Shown here: positions 7,881 to 18,434 of the stretch, one piece after another
Layout of the letters: each line of letters begins with the position of its first letter
Numbering within the stretch: position 1 is the stretch's first letter
Assembly: GCF_014274685.1 (NCBI RefSeq)
Contig: NZ_CP060393.1
Coordinates: forward strand, 62,001 to 126,000
DNA length: 64,000 bases
From: Edaphobacter sp. 4G125
GTDB taxonomy: Bacteria; Acidobacteriota; Terriglobia; Terriglobales; Acidobacteriaceae
Reading direction: 5' to 3'
Translations under genes and position numbers: made by a program
The notes under the pieces: generated by a model
Told to the model about the DNA's origin: nothing
Seen by the model: only the letters and a program-made list of their open reading frames with translations
Database searches by the model: none

Positions 7881-8786
7881 CTACTTCGTTTTGGCGACAG
7901 TAACGTGCGCCTCCATCACATGCGTGGAACGCGGCGCAAGTGTGACGGTGTTGGGAGCAGCATTGACGGTCTCCACACAGATCAGCTTCTCCCACTCATC
8001 GGGCCCGAGGTCGGGTAGCTCACGCCAGGGATTGAAGACGACGGTCGTGTTGGAGTTCTTCTTTTCAATGGCGATCGAACGCTTGCCAGCCTTGTCATGA
8101 ATCGTGCAGGTGGCGGTGGTGTTGGGATAGACACGATCCGTAAAACCAGTGGGAGTAAACGGAGCGTTCGCAGCTGGCTTGAAGCGGAAGTTGTCTGTCT
8201 TATCGATGTAGCCGGTGGGCTCAAGGCCCGTGACCATGACCTCACGGACATCAGCCACTTCAAAATAAGTATGCAGCGCCTCTTCAAAGACCAGGGGAGT
8301 TTCAGCTTCATTCGCAACGGCAAGACGCATCGTCAGTGTCCGGCCGAGGATCAGTTCAAAAGCAAGGCGAAAGTGATCGAAGCCCATCTGTCGGCTCAAC
8401 TCCGTTGGACCGAGTGTGAAGGTCAGGTGAAGATCATCGCCTGCAAGCGCGGCAAAGCTCAGTGCCCAGTCCTGTATGCGCGCAAAGCCGTGTGAAGGAC
8501 CCGGCTTGCCTTCGAAACGATCAGCCTTCGAATCCGTCGCGAACCATGGGAAAGCAATCGGCACGCCTCCACGCATGGGCTTCCCAGGGGCCATGTCGCT
8601 CTTCTGGCTCATGTAGAGCACAGGTTGTTCGCCGACAGGCTGCCAGTGGGCGAGATGAGCGCCCTGCAGATAGATTGTGGCGCTGGCGGCAGGCGCGGTA
8701 ACGATGGCCCGGGTAAGTCCTTCGTGTTGGTCGAAGCGGAGGACGCCCGCAATTCCGAAGTGATCGTTGAGCTGATTCAAATCCAT
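7881..8786 (-). CDS. D-hexose-6-phosphate mutarotase (YeaD family)
   Basis: 301 residues of the aldose-1-epimerase fold. Supporting segments are HWQPVGEQPVLYMS, the GGVPIAFPWF motif, PSHGFARIQDW with the catalytic His, and LHTYFEVAD with a second His; these match glucose-6-phosphate epimerases rather than galactose mutarotases. It interconverts alpha and beta hexose 6-phosphates in the cytoplasm. No Shine-Dalgarno site is seen; TACACT lies 9 nt before the ATG, compatible with a very short or absent leader. Confidence 0.85.
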   Translation of the reverse strand: MDLNQLNDHFGIAGVLRFDQHEGLTRAIVTAPAASATIYLQGAHLAHWQPVGEQPVLYMSQKSDMAPGKPMRGGVPIAFPWFATDSKADRFEGKPGPSHGFARIQDWALSFAALAGDDLHLTFTLGPTELSRQMGFDHFRLAFELILGRTLTMRLAVANEAETPLVFEEALHTYFEVADVREVMVTGLEPTGYIDKTDNFRFKPAANAPFTPTGFTDRVYPNTTATCTIHDKAGKRSIAIEKKNSNTTVVFNPWRELPDLGPDEWEKLICVETVNAAPNTVTLAPRSTHVMEAHVTVAKTK

Positions 8787-8831
8787 ATCTGAACCAGTGT
8801 AGCTGCTTATGAAGAACTCAGAAGAAAAGCT

Positions 8832-10154
8832 CTACTTTTGCACTTGGGTTAAGGTTTTCAAGCGCTCTTTATCCAGCTTCAACACTAGATTCACGTTACG
8901 GTCAGCCACCTCGGCAACCTTATACTGTGACGCCGTGCCCAGCACCTGTGCGATCTCCGAAGGAGTCAGCTTGTAATCATCCTCAAGCCATGAAGCCATG
9001 TTCGATGTTGCGGCCCGAAAAGCATCATCGAGCGACCCTGCGATTCCGGTGGCGATGATCGTGGACCCATTCTCCACCCGAGGCTGTGGCGGACGCTTTC
9101 CGGGAATAACATCGACCGTGACCTCAACGTCCATCGAGGTCTCGAGAGCATTGCCATTCAACTCGCCATCGCCCTGCGCAGCGTGGCCATCGCCAAAGTA
9201 AAGCAGGGCCCCGGGATTGGACACAGGCAGGTAGACCGTCGCGCCTTCCGTGATCTCGTTGAAGTCCATATTGCCGCCATAGTAGCCGGAGTCTCCCGTA
9301 GGCGGAGGAGCCTGCGCAGGCCCTACTGCAGTGGCGACACAACCCAGCATGGGGCGCAGCGGAATCGTGTACTTCGCAAGATGCTCTGAAGGTTTCTCTG
9401 GAGTGGCCGTTCCTGCTGCCGTATCGAGATGCCAGCGGATTCCTTTGCCGTTGCCCTTTACTTTTACTGCAAGATTGCTATCGGTCGCGCGGTCCACAAG
9501 GGCGTCGTCGCTTCCTGCCCAGTCGCGATTCAGACGAAGGCGATTGATATGGACCACCAACGTATCTCCAGGCATCGCCGTTTCAACGTAGAAAGGGCCA
9601 GTCTGCGGATTGCCGCCAAGCACGCGTCGAACATTGTTGCCATCGACTCCCCCGGCATCGACCGTTGTCGTATGGATCGTATCGCCAGGATTGATGCGGA
9701 GGACAGGCTTGTTCAAAGGAGAAAACTGGCGATAGAAGATTGTAGGCGCGAACTCATGGCGTTGCGGCGCAGCCGTAGAACGCGCCGGGGCCAGCACCGC
9801 CGTGAAGGTGTACTTGAAGGGATGCGCCAAATCGTCTCCTCTGGTTTCAACCACATCGCCATAGAGTGTCCCGTTCTCAAGCCGGCCTGTAGCTTCCTCT
9901 GTGCCTCCATTCCTGTCCTTTGCAAGGAAGTGATACTGGCTGCCATTCACCTTACCTTCCAGGGGATCGCCGCCAAAGGTTCCCTTGAGCCCCTCCTCTT
10001 GTTGATTGAGATCTACTTTCAAATAGAGCGGCGTGCCAAAGAAATCAAGGGTCGCGAGCCATTTGCCTGCAAATGGAGTCTTCGTCGCTGGCACCTGCGC
10101 ATAGACAAGGTTCGCAGAAAACAAAAAGCTGAACAGGATGAGACATCGTTTCAT
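8832..10154 (-). CDS. secreted acetamidase/formamidase family protein
   Basis: 440 residues from ATG 10154, chosen because GGAGGG lies 6 nt upstream; a GTG at 10175 is less likely. The signal peptide is MKRCLILFSFLFSANLVYAQ. Residues about 25-115 form an extra beta-rich domain (FFGTPLYLKVDLNQ) not found in typical enzymes of about 310 residues. The FmdA/AmdA domain follows, with RINPGDTIHTTTVDA, GNPQTGPFYVETAMPGDTL, and YGGNMDFNEITEGATVYLP then LLYFGDGHAAQGDGE, which carry the acidic and His residues of the family. It likely hydrolyses short amides in the periplasm. A perfect inverted repeat lies just upstream. Confidence 0.82.
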   Translation of the reverse strand: MKRCLILFSFLFSANLVYAQVPATKTPFAGKWLATLDFFGTPLYLKVDLNQQEEGLKGTFGGDPLEGKVNGSQYHFLAKDRNGGTEEATGRLENGTLYGDVVETRGDDLAHPFKYTFTAVLAPARSTAAPQRHEFAPTIFYRQFSPLNKPVLRINPGDTIHTTTVDAGGVDGNNVRRVLGGNPQTGPFYVETAMPGDTLVVHINRLRLNRDWAGSDDALVDRATDSNLAVKVKGNGKGIRWHLDTAAGTATPEKPSEHLAKYTIPLRPMLGCVATAVGPAQAPPPTGDSGYYGGNMDFNEITEGATVYLPVSNPGALLYFGDGHAAQGDGELNGNALETSMDVEVTVDVIPGKRPPQPRVENGSTIIATGIAGSLDDAFRAATSNMASWLEDDYKLTPSEIAQVLGTASQYKVAEVADRNVNLVLKLDKERLKTLTQVQK

Positions 10155-10175
10155 AAGAAACCCTCCGATGGTCAC

Positions 10176-10199
10176 GTTATACGAATAATTTCGTATAAC
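10176..10199. promoter_or_regulatory. perfect 10-bp inverted repeat upstream of the amidase gene
   Basis: Arms GTTATACGAA (10176-10185) and TTCGTATAAC (10190-10199) flank TAAT. The repeat ends about 22 nt before the amidase ATG and includes TATAAC-like promoter bases on the minus strand, so it is a good candidate for a dimeric repressor site overlapping the promoter. No regulator gene is adjacent. Confidence 0.55.
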
Positions 10200-10272
10200 A
10201 CAAGACGAATCGTCACTTTTCTGCTCATCGATCTAATAGATCAGGCTTTCGGGAGCTGGCTCGATTGCTCGT

Positions 10273-11019
10273 CTAACTTGTCGCTGCGGCAATTCCGGTC
10301 ATCACGATCAGACCGAACAACCACCATCCCACGACGACCGCAGCGGCTTTTCCGCGTGAAACCTTGGCCACAATTGCCGTTCCGATGACGAGCAGTGCGA
10401 GTACCCACAAACCGATCACATCGAAGAAGCTGAGCAGGCTGCGCAGCCACGGAGCCGCATCGGGCACGTAGTAGGCGAGGTTTGTGCCCACCGGGTTCTG
10501 CATGTTGTAGCTGTCGATATTAACGCCGGCCATTAACAGCACAATCGCCAGCAGACCGCTGATGAGCTTTGGCAGCGAGGCATACATCCACACGGCGAAC
10601 ATCTGGCCGTAGGTTGTCTGCGCACCCAGGCCGAAGTTAAAACTCACCCAATAGAGAAGCGCGGCAGCAGCAACGAAGATGAGGATAAAGACAAACGAGT
10701 AGTAGCTGGTATAGCGATATCCCTTCTCCATTCGAAGCAACTGCGCTGCTTTCTGCTCTGGAGCGAGATTGTTGAACCGGTCTTCCTGCTTCGGGCTCTG
10801 GTGGATCTGGTTTTCGGCGACACGCACGAAGCCAACCTGCTTATCAACAGCGAACGTTGCGCCCACTGTAATCAACAGCATCAGGATAAACGGGAGCCAC
10901 CAACTCGCGTTGCGCAGAATGTCGGTAAAGGTCTTTGAGGGTGCAACGAAGACATCGACAACGCGTTCGACTTCACTCAGCCCTGCATCCTGGCTACCTG
11001 CCACCGTTTCCACAGTCAT
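10273..11019 (-). CDS. YIP1 family membrane protein
   Basis: About 248 residues; ATG 11019 or a GTG at 11025 could be used (AGGAAGG lies upstream of both). The N-terminal part VERVVDVFVAPSKTFTDIL is the typical opening of bacterial YIP1-domain proteins. Five hydrophobic segments follow, at about residues 40-60, 105-130, 150-175, 205-225 and 230-248. It is an inner-membrane protein of unknown function. It is 87 bp downstream of the ADOP permease gene on the same strand and may be co-transcribed. Confidence 0.75.
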   Translation of the reverse strand: MTVETVAGSQDAGLSEVERVVDVFVAPSKTFTDILRNASWWLPFILMLLITVGATFAVDKQVGFVRVAENQIHQSPKQEDRFNNLAPEQKAAQLLRMEKGYRYTSYYSFVFILIFVAAAALLYWVSFNFGLGAQTTYGQMFAVWMYASLPKLISGLLAIVLLMAGVNIDSYNMQNPVGTNLAYYVPDAAPWLRSLLSFFDVIGLWVLALLVIGTAIVAKVSRGKAAAVVVGWWLFGLIVMTGIAAATS

Positions 11020-11105
11020 CTGCACACGCCTTCCTGGAACTAGGATCTCAGCTGGAAAACATCGCTGGAGGATTTTAGCTCGAAAACCCGCGCAGAGTCA
11101 GCGAT

Positions 11106-13775
11106 TTATTCGCTGCGAAGTGTTACCGCTGGGTCCACGCTGATCGCTGACCGGGCTGGGATAAGTGTCGCCATCAGGCCAACAAAGATCAACAGAAGGA
11201 TCACCAGGCTGTAACTCAACGGATCATACGGACCAACGCTGAACAACAGATGTGACAACATTCGCGAGACCATCAGTGAGAGCGCCAACCCCACCAGAGT
11301 TCCACTTGCAATCAGCCGCAGACTTCTCCCCATCACCAACCGAAGAATATTGCTCCGCGTCGCGCCTAGAGCCATCCGTACTCCAATCTCCCGTTCGCGT
11401 TGCGCAACAAGGAAGGAGAGCAGGCCATAGAGCCCGATAATGGCCATCGCCAATCCTGTGATGGCAAAAAGGCTTACCAGCACGGTCTGGAATCGCGGCT
11501 GATCTTCCAGGCTGCTTACCCGCTCTTTCATTGTTGCGATATCGATCGGCAGGGTTGGATCCACCGCAGTAATGCGAGAGTGAACCCACTGCACTGTCGT
11601 TTCAATCGGTGCTGAACTACGGACAACAAAAATCACCGTCCGGCTCCAGACGCCATGCGTGTCCCAATGGTCGGAGCCGTAACGCCGGAGAAGATAATAT
11701 TCGGGAACAGTCTTATCGGTTAGACCGCTGTTCCTTACATTGCCTGCAATTCCAATCACCGTATACCAAGGGGAATCCGGATCAAGCTTACCGAACCGCA
11801 TTCGCTCTCCCAAAGGGCTCTGCCCTGGAAAGAGACGTTCTGCAAGAATCTGGTTCAGAATGACGGGGCGTTCACTTGAGGTCACCTCATCTTGGCTAAA
11901 GCCCCTGCCCTGCAGAATAGGAATCTCCAGTGTAGGAAAGTATCCAGGGGATACCCATCGGGATGTAATCACTTCACCTGCTCCTGCTGTCACAGGCGGC
12001 TTGCCCGCGACCACAACCTGATTGAGGCGCCCTCCGTTTTGATTCGGCGCAGGAGGGAGAGAATCGGTCACAGCAACAGCACTCACACCCGGACCGTATC
12101 TCAGTTGATCTTCAACGGCTTCAGAAAAATGCGCTTGGCCTGCAAGTTCCGGATATTTGTGTACTCCAAGCGTTACCCTTGCCGTAACGGTGTTATCCAC
12201 GCGAATCCCCATCTGTTGATGGTCGAGGTTTCGGAAACTTCGCACCAGCAGCATCGCCACTGTCAGCAAAATCATGCCTGCAGCAATTTGACCTGCCACC
12301 AACAATTGCCTCACAGAGGCATGCGTCATTCTCTTCTCCGCGCGCCCGGTCAGCAGCTCTGCATTCGGCCGCTGCAATGCCGGTATCAGACCAGAGAAGA
12401 TTCCACAAAGCATCGAAACCGCAAGGGTAAAACCAATCACCCTGAGATCGAGTTGAGCCTTATGTACAAACGAAAGTCTGGCAGGAGCAAGGGCAAGAAA
12501 CAACCGCAACAACCCCTTAGCAAACAGATAACCTGCTACAGCACCGGCGATCGACAATAGCATCGTCTCCGTCAACGTTTGCCAGAACAATCTTGCTTTG
12601 CTGGCCCCCAAAGCCACCCTTACCGCCAGTTCTCTTTGCCGCGACGTGCCTCGCGCCATCAATAGACTCGCCACATTGGCACACGCGATCAGCAATACCG
12701 AGATGACGGAACCGAACAGGACCCAGGCCATCAACCGTACATTCTGTGTCTGTATGTCACGCAACGAACGTACGCTCAGATGGATATCCTTTCGAATGTC
12801 TGCGGGGATCTGTTTGTTTGCGTCATGAAACAGTGGTTCCATTGCAGACCACGCCTGTTCCAGACTGACTCCAGGCTTCAAGCGAGCAAATACTCTCCTT
12901 GGAGATCCATACCCGCCATTTGCACTATGATCGGCAACCTCGTCGATCATAATGGCGCGGAGTACATCCACGTTCTGTAGACGAGGCATCTCAAACGATT
13001 GGGGAAGAACACCGATCACACGAACCGGTTTGCCATCGATCTGGATCGTCTTGTTCAGGATCTTCGGATCAAGGTTGTAATGCGTGAGCCACAAGCGATA
13101 CGAAATCAGTGCGACATCGGGACCGCCTGGACGAGCTTCCTCCGGTAAAAAATTGCGCCCGAGAACGGGCGTTATGCCGAGCGTGGAAAGGAAATTCCCT
13201 TCCACAGGCTCGCAGTCCAATTGCACGGGAGTGCCTTCTGTAAGGTCGCACTCGTGCGGCCCCGTCGCTTCGGAAGTTATCTCCTCAAATGGCTTCTGAT
13301 TATCGCGCCAGATGTAGTAAGTATTCCCCATCAGAAATCCTTGGGTTTCAAGCGAATGCACCATTCCGACGGACACGAGCTGATCCGCATGTTCATACGG
13401 CAGGCTGCGAAACAGAATTCTGTCTACTACGCTGAAAACCGCGGTCGTCGTTCCAATGCCAAGCATCAGCGTGGCCACAATAGTCAGCGCAAATACCGGA
13501 TTCCTCCGAAAACCACGAAGAGCATACCGCACGTCTTGAAATAATCTTTCGACCCAAAAGCCAGGGCGGCTCTCGCGACATTCATCTCTGGCTCGTCCCA
13601 TCGCACCGAATGCGATTCGAGCTTGCCGACGCGCCTCTTCCGACTCCATACCTTGGGCAAGGTTTTCTTGCGTCTGCCGTTCCAGGTGAAATTGAAGCTC
13701 TTCATCCAGCTCAACCTCTTCGTTGCGCCGGATGATACGGCGGAGTAAAGCTTTCCATGCGCTGAACATCTCCAT
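11106..13775 (-). CDS. ADOP-family duplicated FtsX/MacB-type permease
   Basis: 889 residues. The N-terminal helical prefix (EVELDEELQFHLERQTQENLAQGMESEEARRQAR) is the permease-prefix domain found in PadR-linked permeases. Two copies of the MacB periplasmic-domain plus FtsX unit follow: the first membrane helix is NPVFALTIVATLMLGIGTTTAVFSVV, then a periplasmic domain, FtsX helices near residues 370-480, a second periplasmic domain, and FtsX again with EREIGVRMALGATRSNILRLV near residue 800. There is no ATPase partner in the window, as is usual for these acidobacterial 'orphan' permeases. It follows the PadR gene with a 2-nt gap, so the two form an operon. Confidence 0.9.
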   Translation of the reverse strand: MEMFSAWKALLRRIIRRNEEVELDEELQFHLERQTQENLAQGMESEEARRQARIAFGAMGRARDECRESRPGFWVERLFQDVRYALRGFRRNPVFALTIVATLMLGIGTTTAVFSVVDRILFRSLPYEHADQLVSVGMVHSLETQGFLMGNTYYIWRDNQKPFEEITSEATGPHECDLTEGTPVQLDCEPVEGNFLSTLGITPVLGRNFLPEEARPGGPDVALISYRLWLTHYNLDPKILNKTIQIDGKPVRVIGVLPQSFEMPRLQNVDVLRAIMIDEVADHSANGGYGSPRRVFARLKPGVSLEQAWSAMEPLFHDANKQIPADIRKDIHLSVRSLRDIQTQNVRLMAWVLFGSVISVLLIACANVASLLMARGTSRQRELAVRVALGASKARLFWQTLTETMLLSIAGAVAGYLFAKGLLRLFLALAPARLSFVHKAQLDLRVIGFTLAVSMLCGIFSGLIPALQRPNAELLTGRAEKRMTHASVRQLLVAGQIAAGMILLTVAMLLVRSFRNLDHQQMGIRVDNTVTARVTLGVHKYPELAGQAHFSEAVEDQLRYGPGVSAVAVTDSLPPAPNQNGGRLNQVVVAGKPPVTAGAGEVITSRWVSPGYFPTLEIPILQGRGFSQDEVTSSERPVILNQILAERLFPGQSPLGERMRFGKLDPDSPWYTVIGIAGNVRNSGLTDKTVPEYYLLRRYGSDHWDTHGVWSRTVIFVVRSSAPIETTVQWVHSRITAVDPTLPIDIATMKERVSSLEDQPRFQTVLVSLFAITGLAMAIIGLYGLLSFLVAQREREIGVRMALGATRSNILRLVMGRSLRLIASGTLVGLALSLMVSRMLSHLLFSVGPYDPLSYSLVILLLIFVGLMATLIPARSAISVDPAVTLRSE

Positions 13776-13777
13776 GG

Positions 13778-14107
13778 TCAGGCTCCCTTCAGAACCAGGG
13801 CGATGGCCGAGGAGAGACGCTCCCAGTTTTCCAGTTCCGCCTCAAGCTGCTTCTTGCCTGACTTGGTGAGCGAATAGAACTTAGCGCGACGATTATTCTC
13901 GGACTCTCCCCACTCCGCCTGAATCCAACCCCTGTACTCCAGTCGATGCAGCGCTGGATAAAGCGACCCCTGACCAATCTGCAGCACATCTCGCGAAATC
14001 TGCTGGATGCGTTGCGCAATTCCCCATCCATGCATCGGTTCCAGAGCAAGAGATCGAAGAATCAGCAGATCAAGCGTGCCTTGCAGAAGATCAGAAGACG
14101 GCGGCAT
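13778..14107 (-). CDS. PadR family transcriptional regulator
   Basis: 109 residues from the ATG near 14107, which is preceded by AAGGGGAG; the frame is open further upstream but without a site. The winged helix-turn-helix contains [40 protein letters not shown], and [20 protein letters not shown], the three hallmark blocks of PadR. Such regulators repress membrane-stress or efflux genes, and here the ADOP permease starts 2 nt after the stop. It probably autoregulates the operon. Confidence 0.9.
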   Translation of the reverse strand: MPPSSDLLQGTLDLLILRSLALEPMHGWGIAQRIQQISRDVLQIGQGSLYPALHRLEYRGWIQAEWGESENNRRAKFYSLTKSGKKQLEAELENWERLSSAIALVLKGA

Positions 14108-14174
14108 GATGACTCCCCTTGATGATCGACAAGAATGCTCTTGCCTCCTGTCGAATGTCAAGGGGAACTTTAGC

Positions 14175-14665
14175 CTACTCGATGATGACGAGAACTTCTC
14201 CCGCATTGACCGTCGTATCCGCTAAGGCTGCGACCTTCACAACGCGACCTTCCTTGGGAGACTTCAGCTCGTTCTGCATCTTCATGGCTTCAATTACGAT
14301 GATGCCCTGCTGCTCGGTAACCTCGTCTCCCTCTTTGACGAGCACGCGAACAACACGCCCAGGCATAGGAGCCTTTACAGAGCGCACTCCCATAGCTCCT
14401 TCATTCCTATTGCGGCGGCTTCGCAACGACCGCGGATCGTTCACTGCGAACTCTATTCGGCGGCCTGCAACGATTACAGCATCCCCGTCGAGGACGCATC
14501 GATACTGTTTCCCTTCGATCGCCAGCGAGAGCACTCCTGGACGAACCGCACAAACATCCGCATTGATAGGTTTTCCATCCAGCGTGCACGAGATCGAACC
14601 TTGATTCGGGAGCTGTGCAGGAAGATCAATACGCTTTTGACGCCCCTCAATCTCAAGCCAAAGAG

Positions 14666-14669
<4 letters not shown>
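14175..14669 (-). CDS. biotin carboxyl carrier subunit of an acyl-CoA carboxylase
   Basis: 164 residues. The C-terminal 75 residues are a biotinyl domain with [18 protein letters not shown], the biotinylation motif EAMKMQNEL (Lys is the attachment site) and the closing hammerhead strands [10 protein letters not shown]. The N-terminal 85 residues form a beta-rich segment as in acyl-CoA carboxylase carrier proteins. Its ATG overlaps the TGA of the biotin carboxylase gene by the ATGA junction at 14666-14669, implying translational coupling and equal dosage. The partner carboxyltransferase is probably the gene at 40769-42418. Confidence 0.88.
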
Positions 14670-16159
<1,490 letters not shown>

Positions 16160-16202
16160 GCGGGCATTGTAGCGAGATTGAGCAATCGAATCTATGGCAA
16201 CG

Positions 16203-16228
16203 AAAAAGGCCCCGCGAAGGGCCTTTTT
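16203..16228 (-). terminator. intrinsic terminator after the TPR lipoprotein gene
   Basis: AAAAAGGCCC (16203-16212) pairs perfectly with GGGCCTTTTT (16219-16228) around CGCGAA. On the minus strand the stem ends in TTTTTCGTT. It separates the TPR gene from accC, and its symmetry would let it work on the other strand too. Confidence 0.85.
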
Positions 16229-16246
16229 CATTTCGAAACGATAAGA

Positions 16247-17068
16247 CTACTGGAGAGTAACGCCACCCTGCGTCTTCTCTTCCTTCTTCTTCTCGTTCTC
16301 CTTGCGAGCGCCCATGGCCTTCTGGCTCCAGTCGTCGGCCTTCGCCAAATCATCCTTGCGGGCGCTGTCGTTGCCACACTCAAGGTTCGCCTTCTGACGA
16401 TAGGAGAGATTCAGGTAGGACATAGCATCGTCGTAGGTCGGATTCAATTCGACGGCCTTGTTGAGATACTCAAGCCCTTCGGCAACCAAAGCCGTATTGC
16501 TATCCTGCAGCTTCTGGCAGGCAGCTTTGCTCTTCTTTACGTTGCCGTTGCCATCGTCGGTCATCCCCTCACCAGCAAGCACGGTACGAACGTTCTGATA
16601 GGCCTGCATCCAGTCCACGACACCAACGGTGTAATAAGCTTCAGCATCTTTAGGATCCAGAGCGATGACCTTCTTCTGGTATTCCTTCGCCGGCTCAAAC
16701 TTCTTGGTGTTGAAGTTGATGGAGGCGATCTGCTTGAGCGCTGTTATGTCGTTCGGGTTGTTGGCCAGAACCTCTTGAAATCCTTTGAGCGCCTTATCCG
16801 CAAGGGCAAGATTCTCCGGAGTATCCAGGTTCGGAACGACCTGGTAGGAGTAGGCAGTTGCCAGATAAAGTTTTGCATCCGCGGAAGTGGGATCCAGGCT
16901 GATTGCGTTCTGGAAATGATTCACCGCTTCTTCATAGCGCGCATTTTTGAATGCCTGTACACCTTTTACCAGCTGGTCGCGTGACTTCAAGCGGTTGCAC
17001 CCGGTTACAGAACCAAGCATCAGCGCCAGCAAAGCAGCCGTAACCGGAATCCGTGCGGTCAATTTCAT
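16247..17068 (-). CDS. TPR-repeat lipoprotein
   Basis: 273 residues from ATG 17068, with GAAGGAG 12 nt upstream. The leader MKLTARIPVTAALLALMLGSVTGC ends in a lipobox (SVTGC), so it is a lipid-anchored envelope protein. TPR motifs follow, e.g. GVQAFKNARYEEAVNHFQNA (about 35-55), DAKLYLATAYSYQV, ALKQIASINFNTKKFEPA, and YYTVGVVDW and DAMSYLNLSYRQK further on, ending in a Lys/Glu-rich tail. It lies downstream of the exbD genes on the same strand, separated by a terminator. A role in envelope assembly or in the Ton system is inferred from position only. Confidence 0.8.
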   Translation of the reverse strand: MKLTARIPVTAALLALMLGSVTGCNRLKSRDQLVKGVQAFKNARYEEAVNHFQNAISLDPTSADAKLYLATAYSYQVVPNLDTPENLALADKALKGFQEVLANNPNDITALKQIASINFNTKKFEPAKEYQKKVIALDPKDAEAYYTVGVVDWMQAYQNVRTVLAGEGMTDDGNGNVKKSKAACQKLQDSNTALVAEGLEYLNKAVELNPTYDDAMSYLNLSYRQKANLECGNDSARKDDLAKADDWSQKAMGARKENEKKKEEKTQGGVTLQ

Positions 17069-17305
17069 GGGACGTGATATCTCCTTCAAATGGGCGCGTG
17101 TCGTCTGTGGACGGTAAAAATGATAAAACAAACGAGATTAATGCTTGCCGGTTGATTGTAAAGGTATACCGCTATCTGTGACTAGAGGCGGATGCCCTAT
17201 TCCGACGATTCTTTCGAATATTCTCAGTACCAAACCTGAAGCGCAAACTCAACGGGGGCACTCAGGAAAAAGTAAATCTCTTCTCCACCGAAAATGCAAA
17301 CGAAT

Positions 17306-17336
17306 CGGGCGGCCGCTTTTATAGCCGGACCGCCCG
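17306..17336 (-). terminator. hairpin after the second exbD gene
   Basis: CGGGCGG (17306-17312) pairs with CCGCCCG (17330-17336), followed on the minus strand by ATTCGTTTGC. It is a GC-rich stem with a weak T tail, so it is a probable but partial terminator of the tonB-exbB-exbD-exbD run. The rest of the 300-nt gap (17069-17363) holds nothing recognisable. Confidence 0.55.
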
Positions 17337-17363
17337 AACAAAACTGGCGCGAGACCTGACTAT

Positions 17364-17798
17364 TTACTGTCCTGCTTCGACTCGCGGAGTAATCAGACCG
17401 ATATTGTCTACTCCAGCCTGATGGCCATAGTCAATCACTTCGGCAATCTTGCTGAAGTCTAGGTCCTTATCGCCCTTCACAAACATGACCTTTTCCTGGC
17501 GGGCCGAGAAGATCTCGACGAGCTTCGGTTCGATATCCTGTTTGTTGAAGGATGTCTCATTGATCTTGTACGAAGGAGCACCAGCGCCATTCGACAGGAC
17601 CTGAACCACGATCGTCCGATCATTCGGCTGATCTTGGGTCTTATTCTTCGGAGGCTGCGGCACGAGCGTATCTAGTCCCTTCGGGGTCACCGGAACGATA
17701 ACCATGAAGATGATCAGTAGCACCAGCAGCACGTCGATCAGCGGGGTGACGTTAATCTCGGAGACTGCTCCGCCTGAACTTCCAGCTGACATTCCCAT
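17364..17798 (-). CDS. exbD: ExbD/TolR family protein, second copy
   Basis: 144 residues. After a short cytoplasmic tail comes the signature EINVTPLIDVLLVLLIIFMV, with the proton-carrying Asp in the single membrane helix (residues about 15-37), then a periplasmic domain ending NIGLITPRVEAGQ. It works with ExbB to use the proton gradient to energise TonB. The start is ATG 17798, with AGGAG upstream. It is the last gene of the Ton cluster. Two adjacent ExbD paralogues are present. Confidence 0.88.
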   Translation of the reverse strand: MGMSAGSSGGAVSEINVTPLIDVLLVLLIIFMVIVPVTPKGLDTLVPQPPKNKTQDQPNDRTIVVQVLSNGAGAPSYKINETSFNKQDIEPKLVEIFSARQEKVMFVKGDKDLDFSKIAEVIDYGHQAGVDNIGLITPRVEAGQ

Positions 17799-17846
17799 AA
17801 CAAACTCTCCTGATACTTCATCCTGGAGATTCCAGGCATCAAACCT

Positions 17847-18290
17847 TTAATTTCCTGTCGTACTGACAGTCTCTTCACGCTTTTCAGTCAGCAGCCCTAG
17901 CTGGGATACTCCCGCAGAGCGGATGCCATCCACAGCATCCATCACCTTGCCGTAATTGGCACGTGCGTCGGCCCGCATGTAGACCTCTTTTTGAGTCTTG
18001 TTTTCGAGCTTCGCCGAGATCTTCGGTCCCAAATCATCGACGGTGACCTGATCACCGCCGAGGAAAATATGGCCATCGCGGGTCACTGCGATCGTTACAG
18101 CATCTTCCTTGTTGGCATCTTCCATCACCACGGCCGAATCGGTCTTGGGAAGATCGACGTTCACCTTGTTGTTCAGCATGGGAGTGATCACCATAAAGAT
18201 GATCAGCAGCACCAGCATCACGTCCACCATCGGGGTGACGTTAATGTTGGAGTTTACCTTGCTCCCCTCGTTTCGCGTTGCCATCGCCAT
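17847..18290 (-). CDS. exbD: ExbD/TolR family protein, first copy
   Basis: 147 residues. The signature NINVTPMVDVMLVLLIIFMVITP forms the single membrane helix with the conserved Asp. The periplasmic domain includes YMRADARANYGKVMDAVDGIRSAGVSQLGL. It differs from the second copy in the loop between. Both are likely in the same complex, possibly as a heteromer. It follows exbB, separated by 144 nt containing a strong hairpin at 18365-18397. Confidence 0.88.
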   Translation of the reverse strand: MAMATRNEGSKVNSNINVTPMVDVMLVLLIIFMVITPMLNNKVNVDLPKTDSAVVMEDANKEDAVTIAVTRDGHIFLGGDQVTVDDLGPKISAKLENKTQKEVYMRADARANYGKVMDAVDGIRSAGVSQLGLLTEKREETVSTTGN

Positions 18291-18364
18291 AGCTTCTATA
18301 CTCCGTCCGGATTCGCCGCGTTCCTGCTTCAGCGATCAAACCAGCGGAACAACCTTTTCTCTTG

Positions 18365-18397
18365 GTTTCCCTGGATACATTCAGTATCCAGGGAAAC
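18365..18397. other. perfect 14-bp inverted repeat between exbB and exbD
   Basis: GTTTCCCTGGATAC (18365-18378) and GTATCCAGGGAAAC (18384-18397) flank ATTCA. There is no T-tract after it on the minus strand, so it is not a standard terminator. It could be an RNA processing or stability element that sets the ratio of ExbB to ExbD, or a mobile repeat. Confidence 0.6.
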
Positions 18398-18434
18398 TTT
18401 CGAGCTGTGTCGTTCTCGCAGGGTATCTCAGTGT

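Noticed and set aside
10176..10199. Resemblance to loxP arms (TTCGTATA/TATACGAA)
   Set aside because: Arm order, spacer and length do not match a recombinase site, and no recombinase gene is near; read as an operator.
9429..10388. Long open frame on the plus strand opposite the amidase gene
   Set aside because: It lies fully antisense to a gene with clear domains and shows no family features of its own; composition reflects the other strand.
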